Notes: a model not told the origin generated them from the letters alone. 43,296 nt of DNA from Microbacteriaceae bacterium (GCA_025464995.1 JAODMO010000015.1:1-43296), one strand, 5' to 3'; shown: positions 1 through 11,105, numbered from the stretch's first letter. Numbers and translations: made by a program.

Positions 1-512
1 CGCCTGTCGAATCGCGCCCTTCGACGGGTTCCGGGAACGCGGCGGCCGACACCGCCCGACTCGTGCAGTACGCCGTGATCTTCGACCGCATCTTCCGGTT
101 CGCCATCACCGGCAGCCGGGTGCGCAACTACGACGGCCTCGGCGGACAGCTGCTCTTCGCGTGGATGCACCAGCACCACGTGCTGCACTGGACCGACACG
201 GCGCTCACCATCGACTGGGACGAGGTGCAGGACGTGGTCATCGCCCTCTCCGACGCGATCAACGACCTCTACTGGAAGTCGATCGACCGCCCGAAGACCG
301 CCCACTGGCTCGCGGCGTACGATCTCATCGCCACCACGCTCACGCCGCACCCGGCGTCGAAGTGGGCCGTGCGTGACCTGCCGCTCGACGGTCCGCCGCG
401 TGGATTCACCGATGCCGTGCTCGACGACGAGTTTCCACTCTCGATGTTCTACGAGGCACTCTCGAAGAAGATGTCGAGCGTGATCGAGTCGACGGCGGGC
501 ATCACCGCCTGA
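1..512 (+). CDS. DUF6421 family protein, C-terminal part (5' end outside window)
   Basis: The reading frame is open to the left edge, so the start is missing; about 169 residues are visible, ending in TGA. The stretch FRFAITGSRVRNYDGLGGQL, followed by WTDTALTIDW and near the end PLSMFYEALSKK, matches my memory of the C-terminus of the actinobacterial DUF6421 family, usually about 450-480 residues. No function is known to me and no catalytic motif is obvious. The protein looks soluble, with no hydrophobic segment. An internal GTG at 63 is an unlikely start because clean, high-GC3 coding sequence continues upstream of it. Family assignment is from recall, not from a search. Confidence 0.65.
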   Translation, partial: PVESRPSTGSGNAAADTARLVQYAVIFDRIFRFAITGSRVRNYDGLGGQLLFAWMHQHHVLHWTDTALTIDWDEVQDVVIALSDAINDLYWKSIDRPKTAHWLAAYDLIATTLTPHPASKWAVRDLPLDGPPRGFTDAVLDDEFPLSMFYEALSKKMSSVIESTAGITA

Positions 513-558
513 CCGGATCATTCCCCCGGCCGACGGATGCTGCGGCTCCGCCCGGTCG

Positions 559-782
559 ATGGCGTCGATCTTCGCCACGGTGATCGCGCTGGGCTCCGTG
601 CTGGCCGGCGGCCTCTTCGGGGTGACTCGCCCACGAAGGTGGCCGCGGTCGGTTCGCCCGTGTCGATCGCGGAGGAGACCGGCGACTTCGACGTCACTGA
701 GACAGACAGCGTGGAGCAGGCGGGGCAGGACGCTATCCCGCTCGCCACCGGCCGCGCGCGGTACGAGAGAATGGAATGGTGA
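559..782 (+). pseudogene. small membrane-anchored ORF with an apparent 1-base frameshift
   Basis: Reading from ATG 559 gives a hydrophobic N-terminus (MASIFATVIALGSVLAGGLF) with clean high-GC3 codons up to about 621. From about 624 the good codon bias moves to another frame, which reads DSPTKVAAVGSPVSIAEETG and onward in acidic sequence to TGA at 780-782. Restoring one G near 622-624 (GTG GAC) would join the two halves into a protein of about 75 residues: one membrane helix plus an acidic tail. The joined frame would overlap the ATG of the next gene at 776 (ATGGAATGGTGA). It may be a decayed gene, a sequencing error or a programmed shift. I do not recognise a family. Confidence 0.35.
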
Positions 783-1846
783 CCCAACTCCATGACAGCT
801 CCTACCGCGGATTCGCCTCAGACAACTACGCGGGAGCGCATCCCGAGGTGATCGCGGCCATCGCCGAGGCGAACGGCGGCCACCAGGTGGCGTACGGCGA
901 AGACGTCTACACGGCGCGGTTGCAGGAGGTCATGAAGTCGCACTTCGGCGAGCAGGCGGAGACCTTCCCGGTGTTCAACGGCACGGGCGCGAATGTGACC
1001 GCACTCACCTCGATGCTGCCCCGCTGGGGTGCCGTGGTGTCCGCGCGCACGGCGCACATCAACACCGACGAGGGCGGGGCCCCCGAGCGGGTCAGCGGCC
1101 TCAAGCTGCTCACCGTCGAGGCACCCGACGGCAAACTCACCCCGGAGCTCATCGACCTCGAGGCGTGGGGCTGGGGCGACGAGCACCGCGCACAGCCGCT
1201 CGCCGTGAGCATCACGAACACGACGGAACTCGGCACCCTCTACACCGTCGACGAGATCAGGGCGATCGCCGACCACGTGCACTCGGTGGGGATGAAGCTG
1301 CACCTCGACGGCGCCCGCATCTCCAACGCGGCCGCGGCGCTCGGGGTTCCCTTGCGCGACTTCACGACCGACGCCGGTGTCGACGTGCTGAGCTTCGGCG
1401 GAACCAAGAACGGCGTGCTCTACGGCGAGGCGGTCGTGGTACTCAACCCCGGCGCATCCGAGGGTCTCACCTACCTCCGCAAGCTCAACATGCAGCTCGC
1501 GTCGAAGATGCGTTTCGTGTCGGCGCAGCTCATCGCGCTGCTCACCGACGACCTGTACCTGCACTCCGCGGGACATGCCAACGCCATGGCGGCGCGGCTG
1601 CGATCGTCGCTCGACGCGGCCATCGCTGCGGGAACCATCTCCGGGATCTCCTTCAGCCAGCCCACCGACGCCAACGCCGTCTTCGCGGTGCTGCCCCCCG
1701 GCGTCGCCGACACCCTGCGCGAGTCGTTCCGTTTCTACGACTGGGATGCCGCGGCCGACGAGGTGCGCTGGATGGCCTCCTGGGACACCACGGAGGATGA
1801 CATCGACACCTTCGTGGCGGCTATCACGGCCGAGCTGTCTCACTAG
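776..1846 (+). CDS. ltaE: Threonine aldolase family PLP-dependent lyase
   Basis: Fold-type I PLP enzyme of the low-specificity threonine aldolase / beta-eliminating lyase family, which cleaves L-threonine or allo-threonine to glycine and acetaldehyde. Visible family features are FNGTGAN (about 68-73, phosphate binding), LHLDGARISN (about 176-184, Asp for the PLP ring nitrogen and the following Arg) and SFGGTKNG with the Schiff-base Lys at about 211. At about 356 residues it has normal length. Two starts are possible: ATG 776, or GTG 779, which lies exactly 6 nt after a GAGAAT -10-like box (767-772), an arrangement seen at many genes here. It is followed by convergent repeats before clpB. Substrate specificity cannot be read from sequence. 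Confidence 0.88.
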   Translation: MVTQLHDSSYRGFASDNYAGAHPEVIAAIAEANGGHQVAYGEDVYTARLQEVMKSHFGEQAETFPVFNGTGANVTALTSMLPRWGAVVSARTAHINTDEGGAPERVSGLKLLTVEAPDGKLTPELIDLEAWGWGDEHRAQPLAVSITNTTELGTLYTVDEIRAIADHVHSVGMKLHLDGARISNAAAALGVPLRDFTTDAGVDVLSFGGTKNGVLYGEAVVVLNPGASEGLTYLRKLNMQLASKMRFVSAQLIALLTDDLYLHSAGHANAMAARLRSSLDAAIAAGTISGISFSQPTDANAVFAVLPPGVADTLRESFRFYDWDAAADEVRWMASWDTTEDDIDTFVAAITAELSH

Positions 1847-1927
1847 GTCTCGATACGCGCCCGGGAAGGCGCTACTCAACCCGCAGATCGCTGGTCGAGT
1901 AGGCCGCCTCGCGACCGCATCGAAACC
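1847..1927. repeat. Inverted REP-like intergenic repeat, copy A
   Basis: Directly after the ltaE stop. The outer arms GGTCTCGATACG (from 1846) and GCATCGAAACC (ending 1927) are inverted copies, and so are the inner arms CTACTCAACC (1872-1881) and GGTCGAGTAG (1893-1902), giving an ~80-nt imperfect hairpin. Related elements occur at 2122-2156, 19371-19432 and 33051-33121. It may act as a transcription terminator for ltaE, but there is no T-run. Confidence 0.7.
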
Positions 1928-2121
1928 CCGCCGAGCATGGACTCATGACCGCGACCGACCGTGCGCTCGGACACTCCATCCGCCGGCTGCTCGCGGCTCC
2001 GGCGCTTCGCTCGACCACCGTCGGATGCCGCGCGAGCCGTGTCGCCCGACGGGTGGCGGAAGCCGATGGAGCCCGCTGTCAAGGGGCCCATCCGCATCCG
2101 TCGCCGCCCGCCGATTCAGCC
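1928..2121. other. Intergenic stretch without a recognisable gene
   Basis: Lies between two repeats in the 332-bp gap between convergent ltaE and clpB. Short open frames exist but none shows coding codon bias, a start with a ribosome-binding site, or a recognisable product. No RNA gene seen. Confidence 0.5.
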
Positions 2122-2156
2122 GGTTGAGTAGCTCGCTCCAGCGGCGCTACTCCACC
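2122..2156. repeat. REP-like hairpin, copy B (likely terminator of the clpB operon)
   Basis: GGTTGAGTAGC (2122-2132) pairs with GCTACTCCACC (2146-2156) with one mismatch, around a 13-nt loop. It lies 22 nt beyond the clpB stop, where a terminator for the minus-strand chaperone operon is expected. Same sequence family as the repeats at 1847-1927 and 33051-33121. Confidence 0.6.
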
Positions 2157-2178
2157 AGCTGGTTGCCGCGGCAGCGCC

Positions 2179-4350
2179 CTAGTCCGCGAGCGGCTCGGGA
2201 ACGACGACCTTCGAGACGCTGAGCCCCTCGCCGTGCGACGCCATGTCGACGAGCACGGTGTCGCCGTCACGGGTGTCGCCCGCCAGCAGCGATCGCGCGA
2301 GCTTGTCGTCGATCTCGTGCTGCATGAGCCGGCGCAGCGGTCGGGCTCCGTACACCGGGTCGTAGCCGCGCTCGGCGAGCCACGACCGGGCATTCGGAGT
2401 GACCGCGAGCTCGAGGCGGCGGTCGGCGAGACGGCGGCCGAGGCGGTCGACGTACAACTCGACGATCTGGGCCAGCTCGATCTCCGACAGCGGCGAGAAG
2501 ATGACGATGTCGTCGAGGCGGTTGAGGAACTCCGGCTTGAACGACTGGCGCACGAGAGCCTGGACGGCCTCCTGCTTCGTCTCCCAATCGAGGGTCTGGT
2601 CGACGAGAAACTGGCTTCCGAGGTTGCTGGTGAGGATGAGGATGACGTTGCGGAAGTCGACCGTGCGCCCCTGGCCGTCGGTCAGGCGGCCGTCATCCAG
2701 CACCTGCAGCAGCAAGTCGAAGACCTCGGGGTGCGCCTTCTCGACCTCGTCGAGCAGGATCACCGAGTACGGTCGACGCCGCACCGCCTCGGTCAGCTGC
2801 CCGCCCTGCTCGTAGCCGATGTACCCCGGAGGCGCACCGACGAGGCGCGACACAGAGAACTTCTCGCCGTACTCGCTCATGTCGATGCGCACGAGGGCCT
2901 TCTCGTCGTCGAAGAGGTATTCGGCGAGGGCCTTCGCGAGCTCGGTCTTTCCGACACCCGTGGGGCCGAGGAACATGAATGTGCCGGTCGGGCGGTCGGG
3001 GTCGGAGACGCCCGCACGCGTGCGGCGAACCGCCTCGCTCACGGCACGCACCGCGTCCTTCTGCCCGATGAGACGCTTGCCGAGCTCGCCCTCGAGGTTG
3101 AGCAGCCGCTCGGTCTCACCCTGGAGGAGCTTGCCGACGGGCACGCCGGTCCAGGCGGCGATGACCTCGGCGATGTCGCCGGCGGTCACCTGCTCGCTCA
3201 CCATGCGCGGCCCCACCTCCTCGTCGCGTTCCGCCTCGTCGAGGGCCCGCTTGACCTCGGGGATCTCGCCGTAGAGCAGCCGCGACGCGCGCTCGAGGTT
3301 GCCCTCGCGCTGTGCGCGCTCCGACTCGGTCTCGAGGTTGTCGAGGCGCTTCTTGAGCTCACCGACCCGGTTGATGGACGCACGCTCCTGCTCCCACCGC
3401 GCCTGCAGCCCCTTGAGGTTCTTCTCGCGCTCACGCAGGTCGGTGCGCAGCCTCTCGAGTCGCGCCTTGGACGCGTCGTCCTTCTCACGCTTGAGCGCGA
3501 GCTCCTCGAGCTTGAGCCGGTCGACGCTGCGGCGCAGCTCGTCGATCTCCACGGGCGAGGAGTCGATCTCCATGCGGAGCCGGGAGGCCGCCTCGTCGAT
3601 GAGGTCGATCGCCTTGTCGGGCAGCTTGCGCCCCGTGATGTAGCGGTGCGACAGGGCGGCGGCGGCAACGAGCGCGCCGTCTTCGATCGTGATCTGGTGG
3701 TGCGCCTCGTACCGGCCCTTGAGCCCGCGGAGGATCGCGACCGTGTCTTCGACGCTCGGCTCCCCCACGAAAACCTGCTGGAAGCGACGCTCGAGAGCCG
3801 CGTCCTTCTCGATGTACTGGCGGTACTCGTCGAGGGTCGTCGCGCCGATGAGACGCAGTTCGCCACGCGCGAGCATCGGCTTGAGCATGTTGGATGCCGC
3901 GACCGAGCCCTCGCCCCCGCCGGCGCCCATGAGGGTGTGCAGCTCGTCGATGAACGTGATGATCTCGCCATCCGCCTGGTTGATCTCGGCGAGCACGGCC
4001 TTGAGGCGCTCCTCGAACTCGCCGCGGTACTTCGCACCGGCGACGAGGGCGGCGAGGTCGAGGGATACGAGGCGCTTGTTTTTCAGCGAGTCGGCGACGT
4101 CCCCGGCGACGATGCGCTGCGCGAGCCCCTCGACGACAGCGGTCTTGCCGACGCCGGGCTCGCCGATGAGCACGGGGTTATTCTTCGTGCGTCGCGTGAG
4201 CACCTGGCTCACGCGCCGAATCTCCGCGTCGCGGCCGATCACCGGGTCGAGCTTTCCACTGCGAGCGATGGCGGTGAGGTCTACTCCGTAGCGTTCGAGA
4301 GCGGTCTTCTGTTCATCGTCGGTGCCGGGCGCACCTTGGAGGTTGGCCAT
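2179..4350 (-). CDS. clpB: ClpB-type AAA+ disaggregase lacking the N-terminal domain
   Basis: Hexameric Hsp100 that works with DnaK to pull proteins out of aggregates. Two AAA+ modules are visible: Walker A GEPGVGKT (63-70) and Walker [10 protein letters not shown] (about 131-139); then Walker A GPTGVGKT (462-469) and Walker [11 protein letters not shown] (530-539). Between them (about 265-390) lies a charged, heptad-like middle domain, which marks ClpB rather than ClpA/C. The protein is 723 residues against about 860 for classical ClpB, and starts at [14 protein letters not shown], immediately before nucleotide-binding domain 1, so the Clp_N domain is absent. The frame is open further upstream, but that stretch is the shadow of the methyltransferase gene. 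ATG 4350 has AGGA 6 nt upstream. It is last in the dnaK operon, 17 nt after the methyltransferase. Confidence 0.93.
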   Translation of the reverse strand: MANLQGAPGTDDEQKTALERYGVDLTAIARSGKLDPVIGRDAEIRRVSQVLTRRTKNNPVLIGEPGVGKTAVVEGLAQRIVAGDVADSLKNKRLVSLDLAALVAGAKYRGEFEERLKAVLAEINQADGEIITFIDELHTLMGAGGGEGSVAASNMLKPMLARGELRLIGATTLDEYRQYIEKDAALERRFQQVFVGEPSVEDTVAILRGLKGRYEAHHQITIEDGALVAAAALSHRYITGRKLPDKAIDLIDEAASRLRMEIDSSPVEIDELRRSVDRLKLEELALKREKDDASKARLERLRTDLREREKNLKGLQARWEQERASINRVGELKKRLDNLETESERAQREGNLERASRLLYGEIPEVKRALDEAERDEEVGPRMVSEQVTAGDIAEVIAAWTGVPVGKLLQGETERLLNLEGELGKRLIGQKDAVRAVSEAVRRTRAGVSDPDRPTGTFMFLGPTGVGKTELAKALAEYLFDDEKALVRIDMSEYGEKFSVSRLVGAPPGYIGYEQGGQLTEAVRRRPYSVILLDEVEKAHPEVFDLLLQVLDDGRLTDGQGRTVDFRNVILILTSNLGSQFLVDQTLDWETKQEAVQALVRQSFKPEFLNRLDDIVIFSPLSEIELAQIVELYVDRLGRRLADRRLELAVTPNARSWLAERGYDPVYGARPLRRLMQHEIDDKLARSLLAGDTRDGDTVLVDMASHGEGLSVSKVVVPEPLAD

Positions 4351-4367
4351 GATTCCTGCACTTTCAT

Positions 4368-5516
4368 TCAGGTCTCGGTGAGCGGTTTCTCGGCTAGGGT
4401 CACCGTGAACTTGTCGTTTCGGCTGATGGGAGTGGTCGGGCCGACGAGTCGGCCCATCTCCGCTCGGTATGCGAGGTGCGTGTTGTAGACGGCCCACAGT
4501 TGGCCGCCGGGTTTGAGCACCCGGCGCGCGTCGCCCAACAGGTTGATGGCCGCGCCCGCGTGCACCGCGCCACCGATGTGGAACGGGGGGTTGACCACGA
4601 TGACGTCGGCGCTCTCGTCGGGCTGGCTCGAGAGTCCGTCGTCCCGCACGACCGACACCCGGTTCTCGAGCCCGTTGGCCTTCATTGTGGCGATTGCGGA
4701 TGCCACGGCCGACGCCGACTGGTCGGTGGCGATGACGCGCAGCCCCGGTCGCTTGCGCGCGAGCGTTGCGGCGAGGATGCCGGTGCCCGCGCCGAGGTCG
4801 ATCGCGGTCTCGGCGTCGGGCTTCACCCGGTCGAGAGCGGCGAGCAGCGCCCGCGTGCCGATGTCGACCTTCGTGCCGGCGAACACCGATCCGGTCGCGA
4901 CCACGGTGAGGTCGATGTCGGAGTGGTACTGCGTACGCGGAGCGGCGGCGGGAGCATCGGGGCGCGGCTCCCTCGCGATGAGCCCGCGCGACTTCTGCTG
5001 TGCGCGGGTCACATCGACCGTGCCGAAGTAGCGGGCGAGCACCTCGTTCATCGCGAGCGACATGTGCTTGATGCGGCCGGCGGAGAACACCACGACCGAC
5101 GGGTCGGCCCAGCGAGCGATGGCGCTCGCGATGTCGTCGAGCTCCTCGAGCGATCGAGGAAGCTGCAGCAGCACGACTCGTGCTCCCGCCAGCAGCGACT
5201 CGTCGAGGGGCAGGTTCTCGTAGGCGTCTGCCAGGTTCTCGGCGCGAGCGTTGAATCCGAGGGCGAGCTCGCCCGAGAGCACATCCTGGTGGACACGGAT
5301 GCCCGTGAGCCCGTGCTTGTGGGCGGCGCCGAGGGTGAGGGCTCCGTAGTCGTCGCCGATCACGGCGACCTCCCCCGGGGCACTCGAGGAGAGCGCCTCG
5401 GCCGCCTCCGCGAGGATGAGCCGATCGCTCGGGTCGAATGCGAAGAGATTGGGCGCCTCGACGTCGGGGTAGCGCCGCAGCGCCTCGAAGTCGAACTCGC
5501 GTGTCGTGTCGCTCAT
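4368..5516 (-). CDS. Class I SAM-dependent methyltransferase, RlmG/RsmC-like
   Basis: Two-domain methyltransferase of about 382 residues. The C-terminal half carries the SAM-binding loop [16 protein letters not shown] and the NPPFH motif ([10 protein letters not shown]) typical of N2-guanine rRNA methyltransferases of the RsmC/RlmG group. The N-terminal half resembles a degenerate second Rossmann domain, as in those enzymes. Likely target: a guanine in 16S or 23S rRNA, not determinable from sequence alone. ATG 5516 forms an ATGA overlap with the hspR stop, so translation is probably coupled; an in-frame GTG 9 nt upstream is less likely. Its place between hspR and clpB suggests co-expression with heat-shock genes, which is unusual for this family. 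Confidence 0.8.
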   Translation of the reverse strand: MSDTTREFDFEALRRYPDVEAPNLFAFDPSDRLILAEAAEALSSSAPGEVAVIGDDYGALTLGAAHKHGLTGIRVHQDVLSGELALGFNARAENLADAYENLPLDESLLAGARVVLLQLPRSLEELDDIASAIARWADPSVVVFSAGRIKHMSLAMNEVLARYFGTVDVTRAQQKSRGLIAREPRPDAPAAAPRTQYHSDIDLTVVATGSVFAGTKVDIGTRALLAALDRVKPDAETAIDLGAGTGILAATLARKRPGLRVIATDQSASAVASAIATMKANGLENRVSVVRDDGLSSQPDESADVIVVNPPFHIGGAVHAGAAINLLGDARRVLKPGGQLWAVYNTHLAYRAEMGRLVGPTTPISRNDKFTVTLAEKPLTET

Positions 5517-5920
5517 GGTCTCCACACCACCATTTCGTTGGCACGGTGTGCCCGTGTTCCCGCGCGCAACGAGACGACGTCTCCCGCCGAGCCGGCGGCG
5601 AACACGCGACGGCCCGAGCGGTTGAGCATCTCCTCGGCGAGCGCGTGCTCGAGCTCTCTCACGCGGCCCGCGAGGGCCGCGACCTGGTTCTCCAGTGTCA
5701 GTATGCGGCGGATCCCCTCGAGGTTCAGCCCCTCGGCGCTCAACGCGGCGATCTCGCGCAACTGCACGATGTCGCGCATCGAGTAACGCCGCGACTTGCC
5801 GGCCGTGCGTGTCGGGCTCACGAGCCCGAGCCGGTCGTACTGGCGCAGGGTCTGCGGGTGCATCGCTGCGAGTTCCGCCGCGACGGCGATCGCGAAGACC
5901 GGGGAGAACTCGTCGACCAT
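5513..5920 (-). CDS. hspR: HspR, MerR-family heat-shock repressor
   Basis: MerR-type winged helix at about residues 7-75 ([20 protein letters not shown], then YDRLGLVSP and [10 protein letters not shown]), followed by a short coiled coil (about 80-105) and a basic tail. At 135 residues it fits HspR, which represses the dnaK operon by binding HAIR sites and uses DnaK as co-repressor. Two HAIR-like sites lie upstream of dnaK (9507-9527 and 9570-9590). The start ATG overlaps the dnaJ stop (ATGA) and its stop overlaps the next gene, so it is translated within the operon and forms an autoregulatory loop. Confidence 0.93.
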   Translation of the reverse strand: MVDEFSPVFAIAVAAELAAMHPQTLRQYDRLGLVSPTRTAGKSRRYSMRDIVQLREIAALSAEGLNLEGIRRILTLENQVAALAGRVRELEHALAEEMLNRSGRRVFAAGSAGDVVSLRAGTRAHRANEMVVWRP

Positions 5921-6918
5921 CAGCCGCGCGCCTTGTCGATCAGTTCGAGCCGCGGGTTCTCGGCAGGCATCGATTGCGCGAATGCCTCGAGGTGACCACG
6001 CGCCTCGGCAGTCAAGTGGCTCGGCACCGCGACCTGCACGGTCGCGAGCAGGTCGCCCACGCCCTTGCTCGTCGTGACGCCGCGCCCCTTGACCCGCAAG
6101 ACGCGGCCGCTCGGCGTGCCGGGCGCGACGCGGAGTCGCACCGGCTCGCCGCCGAGGGTCGGAACCTCGATCGTCGCGCCGAGGGTCGCCTCGACGAACG
6201 TCACCGGAACGTCGACCCGCAGATTGAGGCCGTCACGCTCGAACACGGGGTGCGTGCGCACCGTCACGGTGAGCACGAGGTCGCCCGGCTCCCCACCATC
6301 CGGACTCGGTTCTCCCTTGCCCTTGAGACGGATCTTCTGGCCGTCGCTGACGCCCGCCGGAACCTTGACGTTCATCGGTGAGCCGCCGGCAGGCTGCAGC
6401 TTGATCGTCTCGCCGCGGATGGCGGTCAGGAAGTCGAGCGTCGTCGTGGCGCTGAAGTCGCGGCCACGCGTCGGGCCGCCCGCCCCCCGGAATCCACCGG
6501 TGGACGAGCCGAAGCCCGAGTCGCCGCCGCCGAACATGCCGCCGAGCAGGTCTTCGAAACTCGCGCCCTGTGAACCGGATCGTCGCGTGTTCGACTGGCC
6601 GAACATCCCACCGAAGACGTCTTCGAAGCCGCCGCCCTGCCCGCCCTGCCCCGGGCGCCCGGGCGCGGTGAACCGCGCTCCGGACCCCATGGCGCGGATC
6701 TGGTCGTACTCCTTGCGCGTCTCCGGGTCGGAGAGCACCGAGTTTGCCTCGCTGATCTCCTTGAATCTCGACTCCGCCCTGGCATCACCCGGATTGGAGT
6801 CGGGGTGATACTGGCGGGCCAGCTTGCGATAGGTCTTCTTCAGGTCGGCCTGGGAGATGTCTTTCGACACCCCGAGCACCTTGTAGAAATCCTTGTCGAA
6901 CCAGTCCTGACTAGCCAC
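5920..6918 (-). CDS. dnaJ: DnaJ-type co-chaperone without zinc-finger domain
   Basis: J domain at residues about 8-72 with the HPD motif at 38-40, which stimulates DnaK ATPase. A long Gly/Phe-rich linker follows (about 80-155; EDVFGGMFG and EDLLGGMFG repeat-like motifs), then the two-lobed substrate-binding C-terminal domain. There is no CxxCxGxG zinc-finger region, so this is a type II (CbpA-like) J protein of 332 residues, not classical type I DnaJ. Start is GTG 6918, 9 nt after grpE; its stop overlaps the hspR start. Confidence 0.9.
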   Translation of the reverse strand: MASQDWFDKDFYKVLGVSKDISQADLKKTYRKLARQYHPDSNPGDARAESRFKEISEANSVLSDPETRKEYDQIRAMGSGARFTAPGRPGQGGQGGGFEDVFGGMFGQSNTRRSGSQGASFEDLLGGMFGGGDSGFGSSTGGFRGAGGPTRGRDFSATTTLDFLTAIRGETIKLQPAGGSPMNVKVPAGVSDGQKIRLKGKGEPSPDGGEPGDLVLTVTVRTHPVFERDGLNLRVDVPVTFVEATLGATIEVPTLGGEPVRLRVAPGTPSGRVLRVKGRGVTTSKGVGDLLATVQVAVPSHLTAEARGHLEAFAQSMPAENPRLELIDKARG

Positions 6919-6927
6919 GGTCGCCCC

Positions 6928-7563
6928 CTACTCTGGGACGGATACCGCGACCTTGGCGGCGCGGATCAGGCGCTCACCCAGGGCATAGCCGGGATCGATG
7001 ACATCGGCGACGGTCTGCTCGGTGGCTCCTGCTGTCGGCAACTGCACGACGGCCTCGTGGAAGTGCGGGTCGAAGACCTCGCCCTTCTCGCCGACCGAAC
7101 GCAGTCCGTAGCGCTCGAAGGCGCCACGGATCTTCGCCGCGACGAGCTCGAGGGGGCTGCCCTCGAGGTCGCCGTGCTTCTCGGCCCGTGTCAGGTCGTC
7201 GAGCGCGGGCAGCAGCGAACGGATGACCTCGGCGATGACCGATTCGCGGTTGGCGACGCGGTCACGCTCGACGCGCGTGCGGAAGTTGACGAGCTCCGCC
7301 TGCGCGCGCAGCATGTCGCTGCGCATCTCCGACACGAGGTCGACCGCCGCGAGGTCGAGCAGAGCGGCGTCCGCCTCGGTCAGCGGCTCGGTCTCGACCG
7401 GCACGTCCTGCGCGCCTACCTCGTCTGCGGCGCCTGCCTCGTCTGCGGCGTCCGCCGTCGTCGAGGCAGCCGACTCCGGGGAGCCGGAGGCCGCGGTGGC
7501 CTCCGGCTGCTCGTCGTCGTTGGGCCGCTCGGCATCCGATGGGGTGTTCTTATCGGCTGTCAT
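6928..7563 (-). CDS. grpE: GrpE nucleotide exchange factor
   Basis: Exchanges ADP for ATP on DnaK. The first ~85 residues are acidic and low-complexity, including an imperfect 18-bp tandem duplication at 7414-7449. A coiled-coil stalk follows (ELVNFRTRVERDRVANRESV) and then the beta domain with the FDPHFHEAV and DVIDPGYALGERLIR signatures near residues 170-200. 211 residues is normal length for an actinobacterial GrpE. Six nucleotides separate it from dnaK and nine from dnaJ. Confidence 0.95.
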   Translation of the reverse strand: MTADKNTPSDAERPNDDEQPEATAASGSPESAASTTADAADEAGAADEVGAQDVPVETEPLTEADAALLDLAAVDLVSEMRSDMLRAQAELVNFRTRVERDRVANRESVIAEVIRSLLPALDDLTRAEKHGDLEGSPLELVAAKIRGAFERYGLRSVGEKGEVFDPHFHEAVVQLPTAGATEQTVADVIDPGYALGERLIRAAKVAVSVPE

Positions 7564-7569
7564 GGCTGT

Positions 7570-9525
<1,956 letters not shown>

Positions 9526-9527
<2 letters not shown>

Positions 9528-9554
9528 TTTGAAACCATCGGAAAACTTTGTCAA
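9526..9554 (-). promoter_or_regulatory. Candidate dnaK operon promoter
   Basis: On the minus strand, -35 TTGACA (9549-9554), a 17-nt spacer and a weak -10 CAAACT (9526-9531). The -35 is perfect, the -10 poor. It lies between the two HAIR-like sites, as expected for a repressor-controlled heat-shock promoter. A second TTGACA (9521-9526) offers an alternative. Confidence 0.45.
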
Positions 9555-9569
9555 GCCGGGAGCCAGAAA

Positions 9570-9590
9570 CTTGAGCCACTCCGACTCAAC
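9570..9590 (-). promoter_or_regulatory. HAIR-like HspR operator, distal
   Basis: CTTGAGC-N7-ACTCAAC: 12 of 14 arm positions match the HspR consensus CTTGAGT-N7-ACTCAAG, with the correct spacing. Located about 130-150 bp upstream of dnaK and 56 bp upstream of the divergent MFS gene. Confidence 0.75.
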
Positions 9591-9633
9591 TCTCAGCTTC
9601 GCGGCGCTGCGGAGTCTGTCTGCCGACGACCAT

Positions 9634-9645
9634 TACCCTGAGACC
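9634..9645 (+). promoter_or_regulatory. -10 box for leaderless MFS transcript
   Basis: TACCCT followed by exactly 6 nt and the ATG at 9646. No ribosome-binding site is present. This supports the start chosen for the transporter. Confidence 0.5.
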
Positions 9646-11067
9646 ATGAGCGACATGTCACCCGACGAACCGCGCGTGCCCACCTCGCGGTCGGTGCCGA
9701 CGATGGCCAACACCGGAGCGGTCGCGGCCGTCGGACTCGACCTCCAGGAGGGCAAGGCCGTGCCGCGTAAGCAGGTCGTCGCATGGGCCCTGTGGGACTG
9801 GGCGACACAGCCGTTCAACACCGTCATCCTCACCTTCATCTTCACCGCCCTGTACCTGACCGAGAACTACTTCCTGCCCGCCGACATCGCGTCGCTGCCC
9901 GAATCCGACCCGGCCTACCAGCGGGGCATCGCCGATCTCGGTGCGGGCCTCGGCTACGCGGTGGGTGCAGCCGGGCTCGCGATCGCGCTCCTGGCCCCCG
10001 TGCTCGGTCAGCGATCCGACGTCTCCGGCAAGCGCAAGCTGTGGCTCGCGGTAAACACCGCGATCGTGGTGCTCTGCATGGCCCTGATGTTCTTCGTCGA
10101 GGCGTCGCCCGACTTCTACCTGCTCGGCATCTCGCTCGTCGCCATCTGCAGCGTCTTCAACGAGATCGCCGGCGTCAACTACAACGCGATGCTCGTGCAG
10201 GTCTCCACGCCGCAGACCGTCGGCAAGGTGAGCGGCCTCGGCTGGGGACTGGGCTACATCGGTGGAATCGTGGCGCTTGTCATCGTGGTCGTCGCCCAGG
10301 GGGCCGACTGGTTCGGGCTCTCGAGCGACAACGGCCTGCCGTTCCGCGTGATCGCGCTCGGCTGCGCCGTCTGGACAGTCGTCTTCTCCATCCCGATCCT
10401 GCTGTGGGCGCCCGACGCCGCGCCCGCGGCGAACAGGCAGCGCGTCGGCTTCTTCGCCAGCTACGGGCTCCTCATCACCGACATCAAGCGCCTCTACCGC
10501 GACTCCCGCCCCACGTTCTGGTTCCTCGCGGCGAGCGCCGTGTACCGTGACGGTCTCGCCGGCGTCTTCACCTTCGGGGCGGTGCTCGCGACGGGCGCCT
10601 TCGGGTTCAGCTTCACCGAGGTGGTCACCTTCGGCATCGCGGCGAACCTCATCGCGGGAGTGTCGACTGTGGTGGCGGGCCGCTTCGACGACCGCTTCGG
10701 GCCGCGCGCCGTCATCCTGCTCTCCCTCATCGGCCTCGTCGCGGCAGGCATCGCGACGTTCGCGCTGCACGACTTCGGCAAGACGATCTTCTGGGTGTTC
10801 GGCCTCCTCCTCTGCGCCTTCGTCGGCCCGGCGCAGTCCGCGTCTCGGTCGCTGCTCATGCGCGTCACGCCCGCCGGGCACGAGGGGGAGATCTTCGGCC
10901 TCTACGCCACGACCGGACGCGCGGCGAGCTTTCTGTCGCCCGTGCTCTGGGGCCTCTTCATCTCGATCTTCGGTGCCATCTACTGGGGCGTGCTGGGCAT
11001 CGTGCTCGTGCTCGCGGTCGGCCTCGTGCTCATGCTGTTCGTCAAGGCGGCACCGAAGGCGCTGTAA
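9646..11067 (+). CDS. MFS transporter, UMF1/Atg22-like
   Basis: 473-residue integral membrane protein with about 12 hydrophobic segments. After a hydrophilic N-terminus of about 45 residues it reads VVAWALWDWATQPFNTVILTF, the hallmark of the UMF1 (Atg22-like) branch of the major facilitator superfamily, then the loop GQRSDVSGKRKLWL and the motif NYNAMLVQVSTPQTVGKVSG. Substrate unknown; homologues are proposed to move amino acids or small metabolites. ATG 9646 is chosen over upstream in-frame codons because a TACCCT -10 box sits 6 nt before it; the upstream frame covers the HspR sites. Divergent from dnaK with 204 bp between starts. Confidence 0.85.
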   Translation: MSDMSPDEPRVPTSRSVPTMANTGAVAAVGLDLQEGKAVPRKQVVAWALWDWATQPFNTVILTFIFTALYLTENYFLPADIASLPESDPAYQRGIADLGAGLGYAVGAAGLAIALLAPVLGQRSDVSGKRKLWLAVNTAIVVLCMALMFFVEASPDFYLLGISLVAICSVFNEIAGVNYNAMLVQVSTPQTVGKVSGLGWGLGYIGGIVALVIVVVAQGADWFGLSSDNGLPFRVIALGCAVWTVVFSIPILLWAPDAAPAANRQRVGFFASYGLLITDIKRLYRDSRPTFWFLAASAVYRDGLAGVFTFGAVLATGAFGFSFTEVVTFGIAANLIAGVSTVVAGRFDDRFGPRAVILLSLIGLVAAGIATFALHDFGKTIFWVFGLLLCAFVGPAQSASRSLLMRVTPAGHEGEIFGLYATTGRAASFLSPVLWGLFISIFGAIYWGVLGIVLVLAVGLVLMLFVKAAPKAL

Positions 11068-11105
11068 GAGTGCGACATGCGCGTGTGCATTCCTCTCCCG
11101 GCGCG

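Noticed and set aside
1928..2121. Possible small gene or RNA between the repeats after ltaE
   Set aside because: No codon bias, no start signal and no convincing fold; kept only as intergenic DNA.
2233..4488. Open frame of about 750 codons on the plus strand over clpB
   Set aside because: Antisense shadow of a high-GC gene; sequence is low-complexity Arg/Leu/Glu-rich with no family motifs, while the minus strand encodes an intact ClpB.
4351..5544. In-frame extension of clpB to about 1120 residues
   Set aside because: Translation upstream of ATG 4350 is Arg/His-rich shadow of the methyltransferase; no Clp_N domain and a good ribosome-binding site at 4350.
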